Of a stretch of DNA of 34,746 nt, positions 17,412-26,138 are shown in pieces. Made by a program: the position numbers and the translations under genes. Source of the DNA: Desulfobacterota bacterium AH_259_B03_O07. GTDB lineage: Bacteria; Desulfobacterota_D; UBA1144; Nemesobacterales; CSP1-2. Under the pieces are notes generated by a model, which saw only the letters and a program-made list of their open reading frames with translations, was not told where the DNA came from and made no database searches. Numbering within the stretch: the stretch's first letter is position 1; the number at the start of each line of letters is the position of its first letter. The stretch spans positions 1-34,746 of the forward strand of contig JALLOG010000021.1 in assembly GCA_027717645.1 (NCBI GenBank), given 5' to 3'.

Positions 17412-17924
17412 TTATTCCCCAATTACTCTTCCTTCAGCTTCTCTAACACCTAAAGGTTTTTCTACAGGCTCTCCTGGATCTAGAGTTGTTTCTTGTCCCT
17501 CGGGAGCAAAGGGTAGCTCTTCGGATGCCTCTTCGGCTGTCTCAGAAACTGCACCAATGGGTTCAGATGCTTGGTCCAAGGTTTCAGAGACAGAATCCAG
17601 AGATTCCGTTGGTTCAGTCAATGAATTCACTGATTGTGACGCTTGACCAGCTGTTTCGGAGAGAGCGTCTAACGGTTCTGTCGGTGCTATATCGGATCCT
17701 ATTGGTACGGAGGCTTCTTCAGCTGTTTCTGAAACTGAATTTAACGATTCAGTTTCGGGCTCGAGCGGTTCTGATTCAACTGGGTCGTATTGTGCAATTT
17801 GGCTATTCCAGCATTCTGAATCATCGCACGCCGAAGCTTCGTCAACTTTAAGCTTTGATATCGAAAAAGCCATTCCAAAAAACAATACAATGATTAAACA
17901 TGCTTTAGTTGTTACGGTATTCAA
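17412..17924 (-). CDS. Secreted acidic protein of three 24-residue repeats
   Basis: I do not recognise the family. The frame starts with TTG at 17924, supported by an AGGGGTGA ribosome site about seven bases upstream; no ATG fits. Residues 1-22 form a signal sequence (ACLIIVLFFGMAF). A short Cys-containing part (CDDSEC) follows, then three tandem 24-residue units at 59-82, 83-106 and 107-130, each of the form E-x-L-x-[SA]-[VL]-S-E-T-x-x-x-A-S, and a Pro/Glu-rich tail. The mature protein is strongly acidic and low in aromatics. Unit register with the SETAxxAS motif suggests a coiled or extended structure at the cell surface. It is convergent with the upstream DUF429 gene. Confidence 0.65.
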   Translation of the reverse strand: MNTVTTKACLIIVLFFGMAFSISKLKVDEASACDDSECWNSQIAQYDPVESEPLEPETESLNSVSETAEEASVPIGSDIAPTEPLDALSETAGQASQSVNSLTEPTESLDSVSETLDQASEPIGAVSETAEEASEELPFAPEGQETTLDPGEPVEKPLGVREAEGRVIGE

Positions 17925-18375
17925 AGATCACCCCTGTGACATTTCGTTAAGAACCATCCTAACAAACTTTAAATTCGAAGTCCAGTATTAGTATAAGTTC
18001 AGGACCCAACGCCGTGACAGGCTCGTTTCAGTGTCTAATCAAGAGATGCTGAAATAAATTCAGCATGATATACATTTCTTGTCATACCCGGATGTATTTA
18101 TCGGGTATCCATAAAATTTATAAAAACTGAATTCACAATTACTGCATATGGGAATGATAGCGTTGTATCGCCATAATGCTTGTACTCAGATGCTTGAAGG
18201 ACGTGAAAAGGTTATGCACAAAAGTCAGAGTTTAAACTTTTATTTTAGTAGGTATTTGCTACAATAAAGAAAGGTAATCGTTCAATGTTTTGCTTTTTAT
18301 TTGACTAATCTTTTTAATCTATATTGGAGCTCGGGCTCGAGGATTTTTCATAAATTAGGTAAAAGGAGGTCAGTC
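17925..18375. other. Intergenic stretch with palindromic repeats
   Basis: No gene seen. ATGCTGAA-ATAAA-TTCAGCAT (18046-18066) and ATACCCG ... CGGGTAT (18084-18108) are back-to-back hairpin units of the same style as 8236-8310. A TACAAT near 18259 could be a -10 box for the protease gene, but no good -35 accompanies it. Confidence 0.55.
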
Positions 18376-19626
18376 ATGAGAAAATTATACAGTTTGCTAT
18401 CTTTGTTACTGTTTCTTGTAACATTAATCTTTGCCTGCGGTCCGATGCGTCTTATACCAGATGATTATTCGCCAGAAGATGCAGCGGGTAATGAGATGGA
18501 ATTGAATCAGGAGCAACTTGACGTTGTGAAGCTACCTGAAGCTTGGTATTACATGCAGGAAAAATGGGTTTCGGAAAAAGAAGAATTTGGAATGCTTTGG
18601 CCGCTTGTTGTTGTTATTGACGATGGGTTCCTTACAATTAATGAATTCCCACGGGCAATGACCAATGGTCCGGCTTATGGTGATGAGGGCTTAATGCGGG
18701 GAGTATTGGTTGGTACATCAGCCGGAGACGGACAACATCCCAATATTAACTGCAGAGGCCATCACGGAACAGCTGTTGCTCTGATTCTTGGCGGGGTGAG
18801 CAATAACGTTCGTCAACCTATAAATCCCGGCGCATTTCGAACAGTAAACATTTCAAGCGTTGCGGGTACATGGTGGCATGATAACACCGATCCTAATTTT
18901 CCGCGCAAGAAGTGGGGAATTGACATGCTACCAGTGAGGATAGACGGAAACGATGTATTTTCCGCTGGCATTGGATGTGGGAACGTACAATCTATGACTC
19001 AGGCTCTTCGTTATGCTGCGGGTAATACTCCGGAGTATCATCTTCAAGGAACATACCCTATCAGAGTTGTCAATATCAGTAAGGAAATTGCGAGCTTAAA
19101 TAACTTTGCAGCTGTTCCAGATCCAGATTTGGAATCAGCATTTTGGACCCTTACGGGTAAAGCCATTGTAGTGTTGGCTTCGGGTAATGACAAACAAGTA
19201 ATTAACCAGAAAGGTTGGCTTGACGGTAATACCTCAGTAGTCATTGTAGGAGCATTGAACAAAGCTGGTAATGATTATTGGGAAGACCCAATTCAAAATA
19301 AGGGAACCAGACGTGGCTCTGCGATTGATATTTATGCACCTGGTGAAGATTATCTAATTTATCTTCCAAATGCGATTGGATTGCAAGAAAGGCTAAGTGG
19401 CGTTTCTTTTGCTGCGCCAGTAGTTTCTGGAGTTTTAGCGATGATGTGGAATGCCAATCCTTGCATGTCAAACTCTGCTCACGTTCGTACTTTGCTTAAT
19501 ACGGCTGACGACATTACACTGCCTGGGGGGGATGTAGTAAGACGACTAAACGCTTATAGAGCTGTTAAACAGGCTTATGATGATGGAGCGCCAACGGGGT
19601 CCGATCCATGTCCGAGATACAGATGA
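18376..19626 (+). CDS. Subtilisin-like (S8) serine protease lipoprotein
   Basis: The triad of the subtilase family is in order: D82 in VVVIDDGF, H130 in GHHGTAVALILGG, and S344 in LSGVSFAAPVVSG. A frame open from 18301 exists, but GGAGGT at 18365-18370 places translation at the ATG 18376, giving a clean signal sequence and a cysteine (C21) in FACGP that looks like a lipoprotein site, although Phe at -2 is unusual. Residues 22-75 are a short pro-like segment. The mature 400-residue enzyme should sit in the periplasm or on the outer membrane and degrade proteins or process a partner. No inhibitor or substrate gene is adjacent. Confidence 0.9.
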   Translation: MRKLYSLLSLLLFLVTLIFACGPMRLIPDDYSPEDAAGNEMELNQEQLDVVKLPEAWYYMQEKWVSEKEEFGMLWPLVVVIDDGFLTINEFPRAMTNGPAYGDEGLMRGVLVGTSAGDGQHPNINCRGHHGTAVALILGGVSNNVRQPINPGAFRTVNISSVAGTWWHDNTDPNFPRKKWGIDMLPVRIDGNDVFSAGIGCGNVQSMTQALRYAAGNTPEYHLQGTYPIRVVNISKEIASLNNFAAVPDPDLESAFWTLTGKAIVVLASGNDKQVINQKGWLDGNTSVVIVGALNKAGNDYWEDPIQNKGTRRGSAIDIYAPGEDYLIYLPNAIGLQERLSGVSFAAPVVSGVLAMMWNANPCMSNSAHVRTLLNTADDITLPGGDVVRRLNAYRAVKQAYDDGAPTGSDPCPRYR

Positions 19627-19942
19627 TTTTTTTGAGTCTCGACACGTGTGTGAATTGAAAAAATAATGTTTGTGTTATTGTAGGCAGTGATCCAACTTAA
19701 AATAGTGCTTATAAGATAATCTCTTGGCATAAAGTATCCATTCTCCTTTTTCCAAGGGAAATCGGGATTTCGACTGTGCAAGTATGGAAGATTAAATCTT
19801 TCATGGAGCAGGCACTATATGTGAATTGGTAAAAAAGGGATTTTCTAGTAAATATATTCAAAGCTGCTGGTGATAGTGCAGTTGAGAGGGATGCTACTTG
19901 CATGAAGTTATTGTCAATTCATAGTATAATTACACTATATTC
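19627..19942. other. Intergenic gap with nothing recognised
   Basis: Short frames on both strands lack ribosome sites and domains. I see no palindrome, repeat copy or terminator with a convincing T-run. Confidence 0.5.
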
Positions 19943-20425
19943 ATGCCGATAAAGGCAAGATTGGGTGATCGGCCCAGAGGTATTCTTCGTCTCTTCCTTC
20001 GTTTTCCAATCCTTTTTTATAAACTTAGACTTGGCTGGATATTTGGTAAGAGATTCTTGATGTCAACGCACATTGGTCGAAATAGTGGTCATCTTCATAA
20101 TGTTGTATTAGAGGTTTTATATCATAACAGAGTTAATACTGAGTATTATGTCTTATCTGGTTGGGGGTCCAATTCAAATTGGTGTAAGAACATTCAAGAA
20201 AATCCAGAAGTCATGGTTAATGTCGATGGGCATAAATTTGAGGCATTGGCAATTCAAGTCTCGTTAAATGAAGCGACAAAACTAATCTTTGATTACACGA
20301 AAAAGCATCCTCGAGCATTCCAAATGATTTCTAAGAGGGTTTTGGGATTTGAAGTAAGTGGTAATAAGGATGATATTGAAATGCTAGCTAAATCACTACC
20401 AGTAATCCGCTTGCAACCATTATAA
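19943..20425 (+). CDS. Deazaflavin-dependent nitroreductase family protein (Ddn/DUF385-like)
   Basis: The 160-residue protein matches the split-barrel nitroreductase/quinone reductase family by STHIGRNSGHLHNVVLEVLY, YYVLSGWGSNSNWCKNI and ENPEVMVNVDG. Studied members use coenzyme F420 or flavin as hydride donor; whether this organism makes F420 cannot be judged here. It has no signal peptide. Its stop is 13 bases before a broken TrpF-like gene in the same direction, so the two may have been co-transcribed. The start ATG has no strong ribosome site. Confidence 0.8.
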   Translation: MPIKARLGDRPRGILRLFLRFPILFYKLRLGWIFGKRFLMSTHIGRNSGHLHNVVLEVLYHNRVNTEYYVLSGWGSNSNWCKNIQENPEVMVNVDGHKFEALAIQVSLNEATKLIFDYTKKHPRAFQMISKRVLGFEVSGNKDDIEMLAKSLPVIRLQPL

Positions 20426-20438
20426 ATATAATATTCAA

Positions 20439-21123
20439 ATGTTTAAGCATTATATTCAAATTGCAGGGGTGATTGATGAAGATGAAGCAAGGTTGCTAAT
20501 GGAATGTGGAATTAAATACATAGGCTTCCCCCTTGGGCTTCCTGTCCAAAATGTAGATCTTTCAGAATATGAGGGCGGCAAATATTATTAGATCTCTTCC
20601 AACTTCAACACATGGGGTTTTGATTACGTACCTTAGTGATGCTGTTGATGTTTCAGAACTTAGCAAGTTCCTTGGAACTAATATTGTTCAACTTCACGGC
20701 GATATTGAAGAGTCGGAGTTAGCTAAGCTGAGGAGAATTGATCCATATCTAACTATTATTAAGAGCTTGATAGTCCAAGATGATAATTTGCTGGAACTAG
20801 AAAATACATTGAAAATTATGGATCCTTACGTTGACGCCTATATTACAGATACATATGATAAAAAGACAGGTTCTATTGGAGCGACCGGTAGGACCCACGA
20901 TTGGGAAATTAGCGGTAGTTTAGTTCAAGTTTCTAACAAGCCTGTAATATTGGCAGGAGGCCTGACCCCCCTAAATGTCTATGAGGGAATATTGAAGGTA
21001 AGACCCTCAGGTGTAGATGTGCATACAGGTGTAGAATTGAAGAACGGACGAAAACCCAGTAAGCTCGTAAAAGAATTTGTTCTCGAATCCAAAAGGGCAT
21101 TCAACGAAATAAGGTCAATATAA
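20439..21123 (+). pseudogene. Phosphoribosylanthranilate isomerase-like (TrpF family), single-base frameshift
   Basis: Two frames together give one TrpF-like TIM-barrel protein. The first starts at ATG 20439 (YIQIAGVIDEDEARLLMECG, then IGFPLGLPVQN) and stops at about 20591. The second, from about 20569, carries the rest: GVLITYL, NIVQLHGDIEESEL, AYITDTYDKKTGSIGATGRTH, PVILAGGLTPLNV, GVDVHTGVE. Removing one G from GAGGGCGGC at about 20571-20577 joins them as SEYEAANIIRS with nothing lost. TrpF converts phosphoribosylanthranilate in tryptophan synthesis, but this subgroup is often encoded away from trp genes, and none is here. It is either a recent pseudogene or an indel error at a G-run. Confidence 0.82.
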
Positions 21124-21325
21124 ATTTTCAGCGATCTTTTTTCCTTTACTGTAAATTTTGTATTGAATTAAATTCCATTTGCTAGACGAATGACTGGGTG
21201 TCTGTTGCCATCGCTTGTTATATGCCTCCACGTTCAATCAGAATGTCCATTCCATTAAAGCCCGATCACACTCAGCATGGCCGAGGTGTGCACCTTGGAG
21301 AATGAATCGGTTATTATTTAATGCT

Positions 21326-21353
21326 GTAGAGACACGTCGTGGCGTGTCTCTAC
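21326..21353. terminator. Hairpin between convergent genes, possible bidirectional terminator
   Basis: GTAGAGACACG (21326-21336) and CGTGTCTCTAC (21343-21353) are perfect 11-base arms around a six-base loop. It lies between the converging TrpF-like and dienelactone hydrolase genes. T-runs on either side are weak, and the sequence resembles dispersed repeats of other genomes, so either role is possible. Confidence 0.55.
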
Positions 21354-21376
21354 TTAATTACTATTTGGCTTTCAGA

Positions 21377-22183
21377 TTAATTATTCTCTGGCTGAAATAT
21401 TTTCTTCAAGAATTCCTGCATTTTTTCCCAAGATTTTTTATCAGCTTCAGCATTATATTCCAGTGGTAAGTCGAATTTCTTCCCAGATTCGTCGGCGTTC
21501 GGGTTTGTGAAGCTGTGTTTTGCATTGGGATAAACAATGACTTCGTAATCAGCATTGGAATTCTTCATAACTTCTTTAAATTTCTGTAAATCTTCATCCT
21601 TAACGAACGGATCACTTCCACCATGAAAAACTATAATTTTAGCTTTGGCATTAGCATTATCCGGGGCGGTTGTGGGAAGCATACCGTGAAAGCTTGCTAC
21701 TCCATCAAGGTCTACACCTCGAAGAGCCATGGTCAAAACGACAGCTCCCCCAAAGCAATACCCTACGGCGGCAATGCGTTCGGGATCAACAGTATTCTGC
21801 TTTTTTAAAAAATCCATGCCGGCCTCAAATCTTTTCTGTGCATTATCCAAATCCTTCATTACATTACCTGAAAGCTCACCCGCTTTTTCAGGATGATCCG
21901 CCTGCTCGCCATTACCATACATATCTACCGCTAATGCGGTATATCCTAGCCCTGCAAGCATGTTTGCTCGTTTCCTAGCATAGTCATTGTGTCCCCACCA
22001 TTCATGGACTACCAGTACACCGGGGCGTTTCCCTTTAATGCTATCGTCGTAAGCTAAGTAGCCTTTGAGTGTAGTTCCATTAGCACTATACTCAACTTCC
22101 TCTCCCTTTACTTTTCCAAAAGCTGCTGACGATCCAATAAATAAAAGGACTAATATCAAACAAAAATGTTTTGCTCTAACCAT
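21377..22183 (-). CDS. Dienelactone hydrolase family protein, exported
   Basis: An alpha/beta hydrolase of 268 residues with a signal peptide (FCLILVLLFIGSSAAFG), so it acts in the periplasm, unlike classical cytoplasmic dienelactone hydrolase. The triad is C143 in AAVGYCFGG, D191 in HGGSDPFV, and H223 in NAKHSFTNP. VVHEWWG supplies the Glu (E61) that arms the cysteine in this family. The substrate is unknown; the family includes many general ester and lactone hydrolases. A strong AGGAGG ribosome site precedes the ATG at 22183. It is transcribed alone, opposite to its neighbours. Confidence 0.92.
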   Translation of the reverse strand: MVRAKHFCLILVLLFIGSSAAFGKVKGEEVEYSANGTTLKGYLAYDDSIKGKRPGVLVVHEWWGHNDYARKRANMLAGLGYTALAVDMYGNGEQADHPEKAGELSGNVMKDLDNAQKRFEAGMDFLKKQNTVDPERIAAVGYCFGGAVVLTMALRGVDLDGVASFHGMLPTTAPDNANAKAKIIVFHGGSDPFVKDEDLQKFKEVMKNSNADYEVIVYPNAKHSFTNPNADESGKKFDLPLEYNAEADKKSWEKMQEFLKKIFQPENN

Positions 22184-22348
22184 GATGACCTCCTATGTTA
22201 TAAACAGTATGTTACAAATGATTGATAAATGATTGCTTTGATTCTGTCAAGGATTATTTCAATTATTGTTGTGATTACAGGAGATAAGAAATCAAAAGTT
22301 GAATTTGTTTTCTCATACAGTTTCATAAAATGTATACTTTTACAAAAT

Positions 22349-22627
22349 ATGAAAGAAAGGAATAGGATTGAAATAAAATATTGTAAGCAGTGTAATTGGT
22401 TAATGCGTTCTGCTTGGATGGCTCAGGAACTTTTGACTACATTTCAAGATGATATCGATGAAGTTGCTATAGTACCAGGAAGTGGTGGGATATTTGAGGT
22501 GCTAATTAATGATGAAACTATATGGTCCAGAAAAGAAAAAGGGCGTTTTCCCGATATTAAGGAGTTAAAACAACTAGTAAGAGATCAAATTGCACCTGAT
22601 AGGAATCTAGGACATACTGATCGGTGA
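22349..22627 (+). CDS. SelW/SelT/SelH-like (Rdx family) CxxC protein
   Basis: The 92-residue thioredoxin-like protein has the redox motif C12-x-x-C15 in IKYCKQCNWLMRSAWMAQELL, where animal SelW uses selenocysteine at the second position of the motif. It is followed by GGIFEVLIND and the C-terminal LVRDQIAPDRNLGH typical of bacterial members. The frame is open from 22229, but the upstream part is hydrophobic and unlike the family, so the ATG at 22349 is preferred despite a weak ribosome site. The family has a redox role with glutathione or thioredoxin-like partners. No selenoprotein machinery is visible or needed. Confidence 0.85.
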   Translation: MKERNRIEIKYCKQCNWLMRSAWMAQELLTTFQDDIDEVAIVPGSGGIFEVLINDETIWSRKEKGRFPDIKELKQLVRDQIAPDRNLGHTDR

Positions 22628-22956
22628 TTGACTTAGTGTCGATATTCACAAACAAAACAATTTATTAGTATCCTATCGGGTTTACTTGAAGACTCGAAGG
22701 TCTTAATTATTAAGTGATGGATCGTAATCGAATCCGGGAAGGCAACGAGTCTTGCTCGTTGCATAATTTCTCACCAGCAAGACTGGTGCGCTAACCTTAA
22801 TGTGGAAAACAAGAAACTCTATTCCTAAGTATAGGCTTCTAGCGACGTTTTGTTATCGCGCCAAGCCTGTCCTGAACTTGATTCAGGGATGCCGCTCCTA
22901 GTTTTTATATGTACTCAAAATTTTTATGTAGAGGTGGATTCTTGTAATATCTTTTT
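22628..22956. other. Intergenic stretch with three small hairpins
   Basis: GCAACGAG/CTCGTTGC (22742-22762), CACCAG/CTGGTG (22772-22788) and CCTGAA/TTCAGG (22871-22887) follow each other and look like remnants of dispersed palindromic repeats. No gene or clear promoter seen. Confidence 0.55.
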
Positions 22957-23643
22957 ATGCCTGTGTATTTTCTTGATGATTCGTTAGTGTTTCCGCACCC
23001 AAATTTATCGGAGCCTACAGGGCTTCTTGCTGTTGGTGGGGATTTGAGAATTGAAAGGCTCCTCTTAGCTTATGAAAATGGTATTTTCCCCTGGTATTCT
23101 GAAGGTGATCCCATTTTATGGTTTTCACCTGATCCTAGATTAATTTTAATGCCTCATCAGCTTAAGGTTTCGAGAAGCTTGGGGAAAGTTATAAATTCCC
23201 AGAATTTTGAAGTGAAGTTTGATACTTGCTTTGAAGATGTGATATATCGGTGCGCAAAAATTAGACGAAAAAACCAAGATGGGACTTGGATCACTAATGA
23301 AATGGTTGATGCTTATGTTGAACTGCATGAAGAGGGCTTTGCTCATTCTGCAGAAACGTTTTACAAGGGCGAGCTGGTGGGAGGTTTGTACGGAGTTTCA
23401 TTAGGTGCAGCTTTTTTCGGAGAATCCATGTTTCATTTATCGAATAGCGCATCCAAGGTTGCTCTATATTATCTAGTACAAAGGTTGGAATCCTGGGGAT
23501 TTGATTTCATTGATTCACAGATACCGACAAATCACATGAAGAGTTTGGGGGCAAAAGAGATCGATCGAGAAAGATTTTTAAAAATGCTTAAACAAGCTAT
23601 GATAAAGAACACAAAAAGGGGAAAATGGACAGGGGAATCTTAA
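22957..23643 (+). CDS. aat: Leucyl/phenylalanyl-tRNA-protein transferase
   Basis: Aat adds Leu or Phe from tRNA to proteins with N-terminal Arg or Lys, marking them for ClpS/ClpAP degradation (the bacterial N-end rule). The 228-residue length is normal. Family blocks are clear: FPHPNLSEPTGLLAVGGDL, YENGIFPWYSEGDPILWFSPDPR, RRKNQDGTWITNEMVDAY, GELVGGLYGVSLGAAFFGES, and FDFIDSQIPTNHMKSLGA. It often neighbours clpS/clpA, but neither is in the window. No strong ribosome site is seen before the ATG. Confidence 0.96.
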   Translation: MPVYFLDDSLVFPHPNLSEPTGLLAVGGDLRIERLLLAYENGIFPWYSEGDPILWFSPDPRLILMPHQLKVSRSLGKVINSQNFEVKFDTCFEDVIYRCAKIRRKNQDGTWITNEMVDAYVELHEEGFAHSAETFYKGELVGGLYGVSLGAAFFGESMFHLSNSASKVALYYLVQRLESWGFDFIDSQIPTNHMKSLGAKEIDRERFLKMLKQAMIKNTKRGKWTGES

Positions 23644-23741
23644 GTGGTTGGATAATAAAATAACATAATAGAAATAATATTGAATCCAAAGTAGTTTTAA
23701 TCATACAAAACAATAAAAGCAATTTATCTCTTGGAAAATCA

Positions 23742-24710
23742 TTGCAATTAAGAAAACTAGGAAATTCCGATTTGATGGTTTCTCCAATCGGACTCGGGTG
23801 TTGGCAATTTAGCAAAAGGAAGGGACTATCTGGTAAATATTGGGGGCTTCTCGAAGATAGCGAGATAGTAAAGATTGTTCGCGCTAGTTTGAATGGAGGA
23901 GTTAACTGGTTCGATACTGCCGAAGTATATGGTTGGGGGGAGTCCGAGAAAGCCCTGTCGCGGGCACTTGACCAGACAGGCAAGAAAAGAAATGAAACAA
24001 TAATCGCTACAAAATGGTGGCCGGTCTTTAGAACTGCTCGATCGATAAAATCTACCATAGATAAAAGGCTTTCTGCTTTAAATACTGATTGCATAGACCT
24101 ATACCAAATTCATAATCCTTTTTCGTTCTCCTCGATACGTGCCGAGGCGAGAGCTATGGTTGATCTCATCAAAGCCCATCAAGTGCGTTATGTGGGAGTG
24201 AGTAATTTTTCAGCAAGACAAATGAGAAAGTTTCAGAACGAACTTTCTCATTTTGGGTATAATTTGGTTTCTAACCAAGTAAATTATAGTCTTTTAAACC
24301 GTAAAATTGAAACTAATGGTATTTTAGAGGCTGCTGAAGATTTAGGAATTTCAATTATTGCTCACTCGCCTTTAGCAAGTGGATTACTAACTGGAAAGTT
24401 TCACGAAAATCCTGAGTTAATCCAAAATAAAATGGGATTTCGAAAGTTTAGTAAATCATTCAAACGTGAAGGTTTAAGGAAAAGTTGGCCTTTGATAGAC
24501 GCGCTAAGAGAACTAGCTGAAAAATATCAAGCTACCCCTTCCCAAATCGCTTTAAACTGGATTACAAACTTTCACGGCAATATTGTTGTTGCAATACCGG
24601 GTGCAACTACCGTAGATCAAGCAAAGGATAATGCTAATTCAATGATGTTTGAACTTAGCAAAGATGAAATCTATTACCTTGATAAGGTGTCTAATCTATT
24701 TAAAACATAG
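23742..24710 (+). CDS. Aldo/keto reductase
   Basis: A (beta/alpha)8 NAD(P)H-dependent oxidoreductase of 322 residues. The catalytic tetrad is present: D58 and Y63 in WFDTAEVYGWGESE, K91 in IIATKWWP, and H124 in LYQIHNP. The C-terminal cofactor site IPGATTVDQAKDNA is also typical. The start is TTG at 23742, since no in-frame ATG precedes the first beta strand; the ribosome site is weak. The substrate cannot be inferred. It follows aat by about 100 bases, probably as a separate unit. Confidence 0.93.
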   Translation: MQLRKLGNSDLMVSPIGLGCWQFSKRKGLSGKYWGLLEDSEIVKIVRASLNGGVNWFDTAEVYGWGESEKALSRALDQTGKKRNETIIATKWWPVFRTARSIKSTIDKRLSALNTDCIDLYQIHNPFSFSSIRAEARAMVDLIKAHQVRYVGVSNFSARQMRKFQNELSHFGYNLVSNQVNYSLLNRKIETNGILEAAEDLGISIIAHSPLASGLLTGKFHENPELIQNKMGFRKFSKSFKREGLRKSWPLIDALRELAEKYQATPSQIALNWITNFHGNIVVAIPGATTVDQAKDNANSMMFELSKDEIYYLDKVSNLFKT

Positions 24711-24844
24711 GTTTCGTCGACGGTACTCATTTTTACTGTTGATTTTAATAAGCCAGATTCGTTTGACTAGAGCATTTATAGAAAATATAGTATTTGGATA
24801 GTTACGAAGTGATCAAAACAGTCAAAATTAAAGGAGTTCTCAAC

Positions 24845-25255
24845 ATGAGGAAAACGGCATTAATAACCATCACGGGGCTGGCTGTGCTAACTTTCTTAGG
24901 CTGTGCTGCCATGCGTCGATCTGAGGCTGAACAGACTGATAGATTGTTGGCTGCAGCGGGCTTTAAGATTTTGCCTGCTGATACTCCTCAGAAATTAGAA
25001 ATGATTGAATCGCTTCCTCCGCTTAAACTTCAATACCGTGTAAAAGACGGAACGCCCTTATATTTCTTTGCAGATCCCTACGATTGTAAGTGTATATATA
25101 CTGGAGATCAGGCTGCCTATGACCGCTTTCAGAGATTAGCCGAGCAGGCACGAATAGCAGAGGAGGAGCAACAGGCTGCATTGATGAACGAGGAGGCCGC
25201 AATGGAATTTAGCCCATTTGGTTGGGGGTGGATGGGTGGACCCTGGGGTTTGTAG
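24845..25255 (+). CDS. Small lipoprotein of unknown function
   Basis: I recognise no named family. Translation starts at ATG 24845 (AAAGGAG site about 8 bases before); the frame is open further upstream from a TTG, but that part is not needed. The signal sequence ends in a good lipobox (LTFLGC). The mature part has a conserved-looking central domain (GFKILPADTPQKLEMIESLP ... YFFADPYDCKCIYTGD) with a Cys-x-Cys, a glutamate-rich helix with AEQARIAEEEQQAA, and a tail rich in Trp, Gly and Phe (FGWGWMGGPWGL). Similar small lipoproteins with a Trp-Gly end occur in proteobacteria. It is likely attached to the outer membrane. Confidence 0.75.
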   Translation: MRKTALITITGLAVLTFLGCAAMRRSEAEQTDRLLAAAGFKILPADTPQKLEMIESLPPLKLQYRVKDGTPLYFFADPYDCKCIYTGDQAAYDRFQRLAEQARIAEEEQQAALMNEEAAMEFSPFGWGWMGGPWGL

Positions 25256-25434
25256 TAATGATTGTTGTAAATTTTAGATTATTACTCAGAGCTCAATTAC
25301 CGGTATTGTAGCATGAAACGTCAAAAAGCCATAAAGTCGTCAGGTTAATTTTTATATAATTCCTAAAAGATTTACTTCAGTTACAATTCTTTATTTGGTT
25401 GAAAGCGTTAATGTATTTGGTTAAATTTAAGCCT

Positions 25435-25854
25435 ATGATCAAAGCTTTGAAAATACCGATATTTATAATTCTAGTAGCTTTGCTTCTAAATCATACTGAA
25501 GTAGATTCTATCGAATACGATAAACCAATGTTAGAGCATCCGGAGTGGTATATAGAAATCACAGACTGGACCGTTTACTCAACTTGGAGTGCAGTTGCTG
25601 TTATTCACCATGTTACAATTGAAAACACAAGCGATATAACGTATAAAGACATCAAGGTGAGGGTTCGATACTATCAGACTTCAGCGCCGAAACGTGGAAC
25701 TCAGATATCTCAGGAAACAGGTGTGCTGCCTTTAACACTGCTACCTAAAAGCAAGAATACTTATCTGAAAGATGGTAGTACCTTAGGTGCGGCGTCTATG
25801 TTCATGTATCCCAAAGGAATAGAAGTATTGGGAGCTGTTCCAGTATTAAATTAG
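25435..25854 (+). CDS. Small exported protein, beta-sandwich-like
   Basis: Function unknown. The start is uncertain among TTG 25399, ATG 25411 and ATG 25435; the last gives the cleanest signal or anchor sequence (IKALKIPIFIILVALLL). The mature part reads WYIEITDWTVYSTWSAVAVI, then HHVTIENTSDITYKDIKVRVRYY and LLPKSKNTYL. That pattern of strands describing 'unlike' derivative terms resembles FxLYD-type domains seen in small secreted proteins. It may be cotranscribed with the lipoprotein 180 bases upstream, but the gap is long. Confidence 0.6.
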   Translation: MIKALKIPIFIILVALLLNHTEVDSIEYDKPMLEHPEWYIEITDWTVYSTWSAVAVIHHVTIENTSDITYKDIKVRVRYYQTSAPKRGTQISQETGVLPLTLLPKSKNTYLKDGSTLGAASMFMYPKGIEVLGAVPVLN

Positions 25855-25909
25855 CGTTTGTATATATAACCTTTTGTAAATCATATTCTCGAAAGGGATC
25901 AATTTTATA

Positions 25910-26131
25910 ATGCAAAAATTCACAGAAAGCAGGATAGATGATGTATTCGAGGGTTTCGACAAAGATAAGATTTATTCATTAGAAAATGGCCAAAAATGGC
26001 AACAAACTAAATACCAATATAAATATGTATATAACTACCGCCCTAAGGTTACGATATGGGAGGATGGTGATAAATATCTTCTAGAAATTGAGGGTGTTGG
26101 GGAGATGGTTGAGGTGAGGAGGCTCTATTAA
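25910..26131 (+). CDS. Small conserved protein of unknown function
   Basis: A 73-residue acidic-to-neutral protein without a signal sequence. It contains IYSLENGQKWQQTKYQYKYV and RPKVTIWEDGDKYLLEIEG, which look like two beta-strand pairs rich in Tyr and Trp. AAAGGGA lies about 12 bases before the ATG. It ends just before repeat copy C. I have no function to offer. Confidence 0.6.
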   Translation: MQKFTESRIDDVFEGFDKDKIYSLENGQKWQQTKYQYKYVYNYRPKVTIWEDGDKYLLEIEGVGEMVEVRRLY

Positions 26132-26138
26132 AATCACT

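Noticed and set aside
17383-17851. Two plus-strand frames over the three-repeat protein
   Set aside because: They are antisense reflections of the repeat codons; the minus strand has the signal peptide and ribosome site.
17412-17924. Repeats in the three-repeat gene as a CRISPR array
   Set aside because: Units are directly tandem, in coding phase and without spacers.
22229-22348. N-terminal extension of the SelW-like frame
   Set aside because: A hydrophobic stretch unlike the family; the family start fits ATG 22349.
22715-22765. tRNA-like TCGAATCC arm next to a hairpin
   Set aside because: No acceptor stem, D-arm or anticodon arm can be formed around it; the hairpins are repeat-like.
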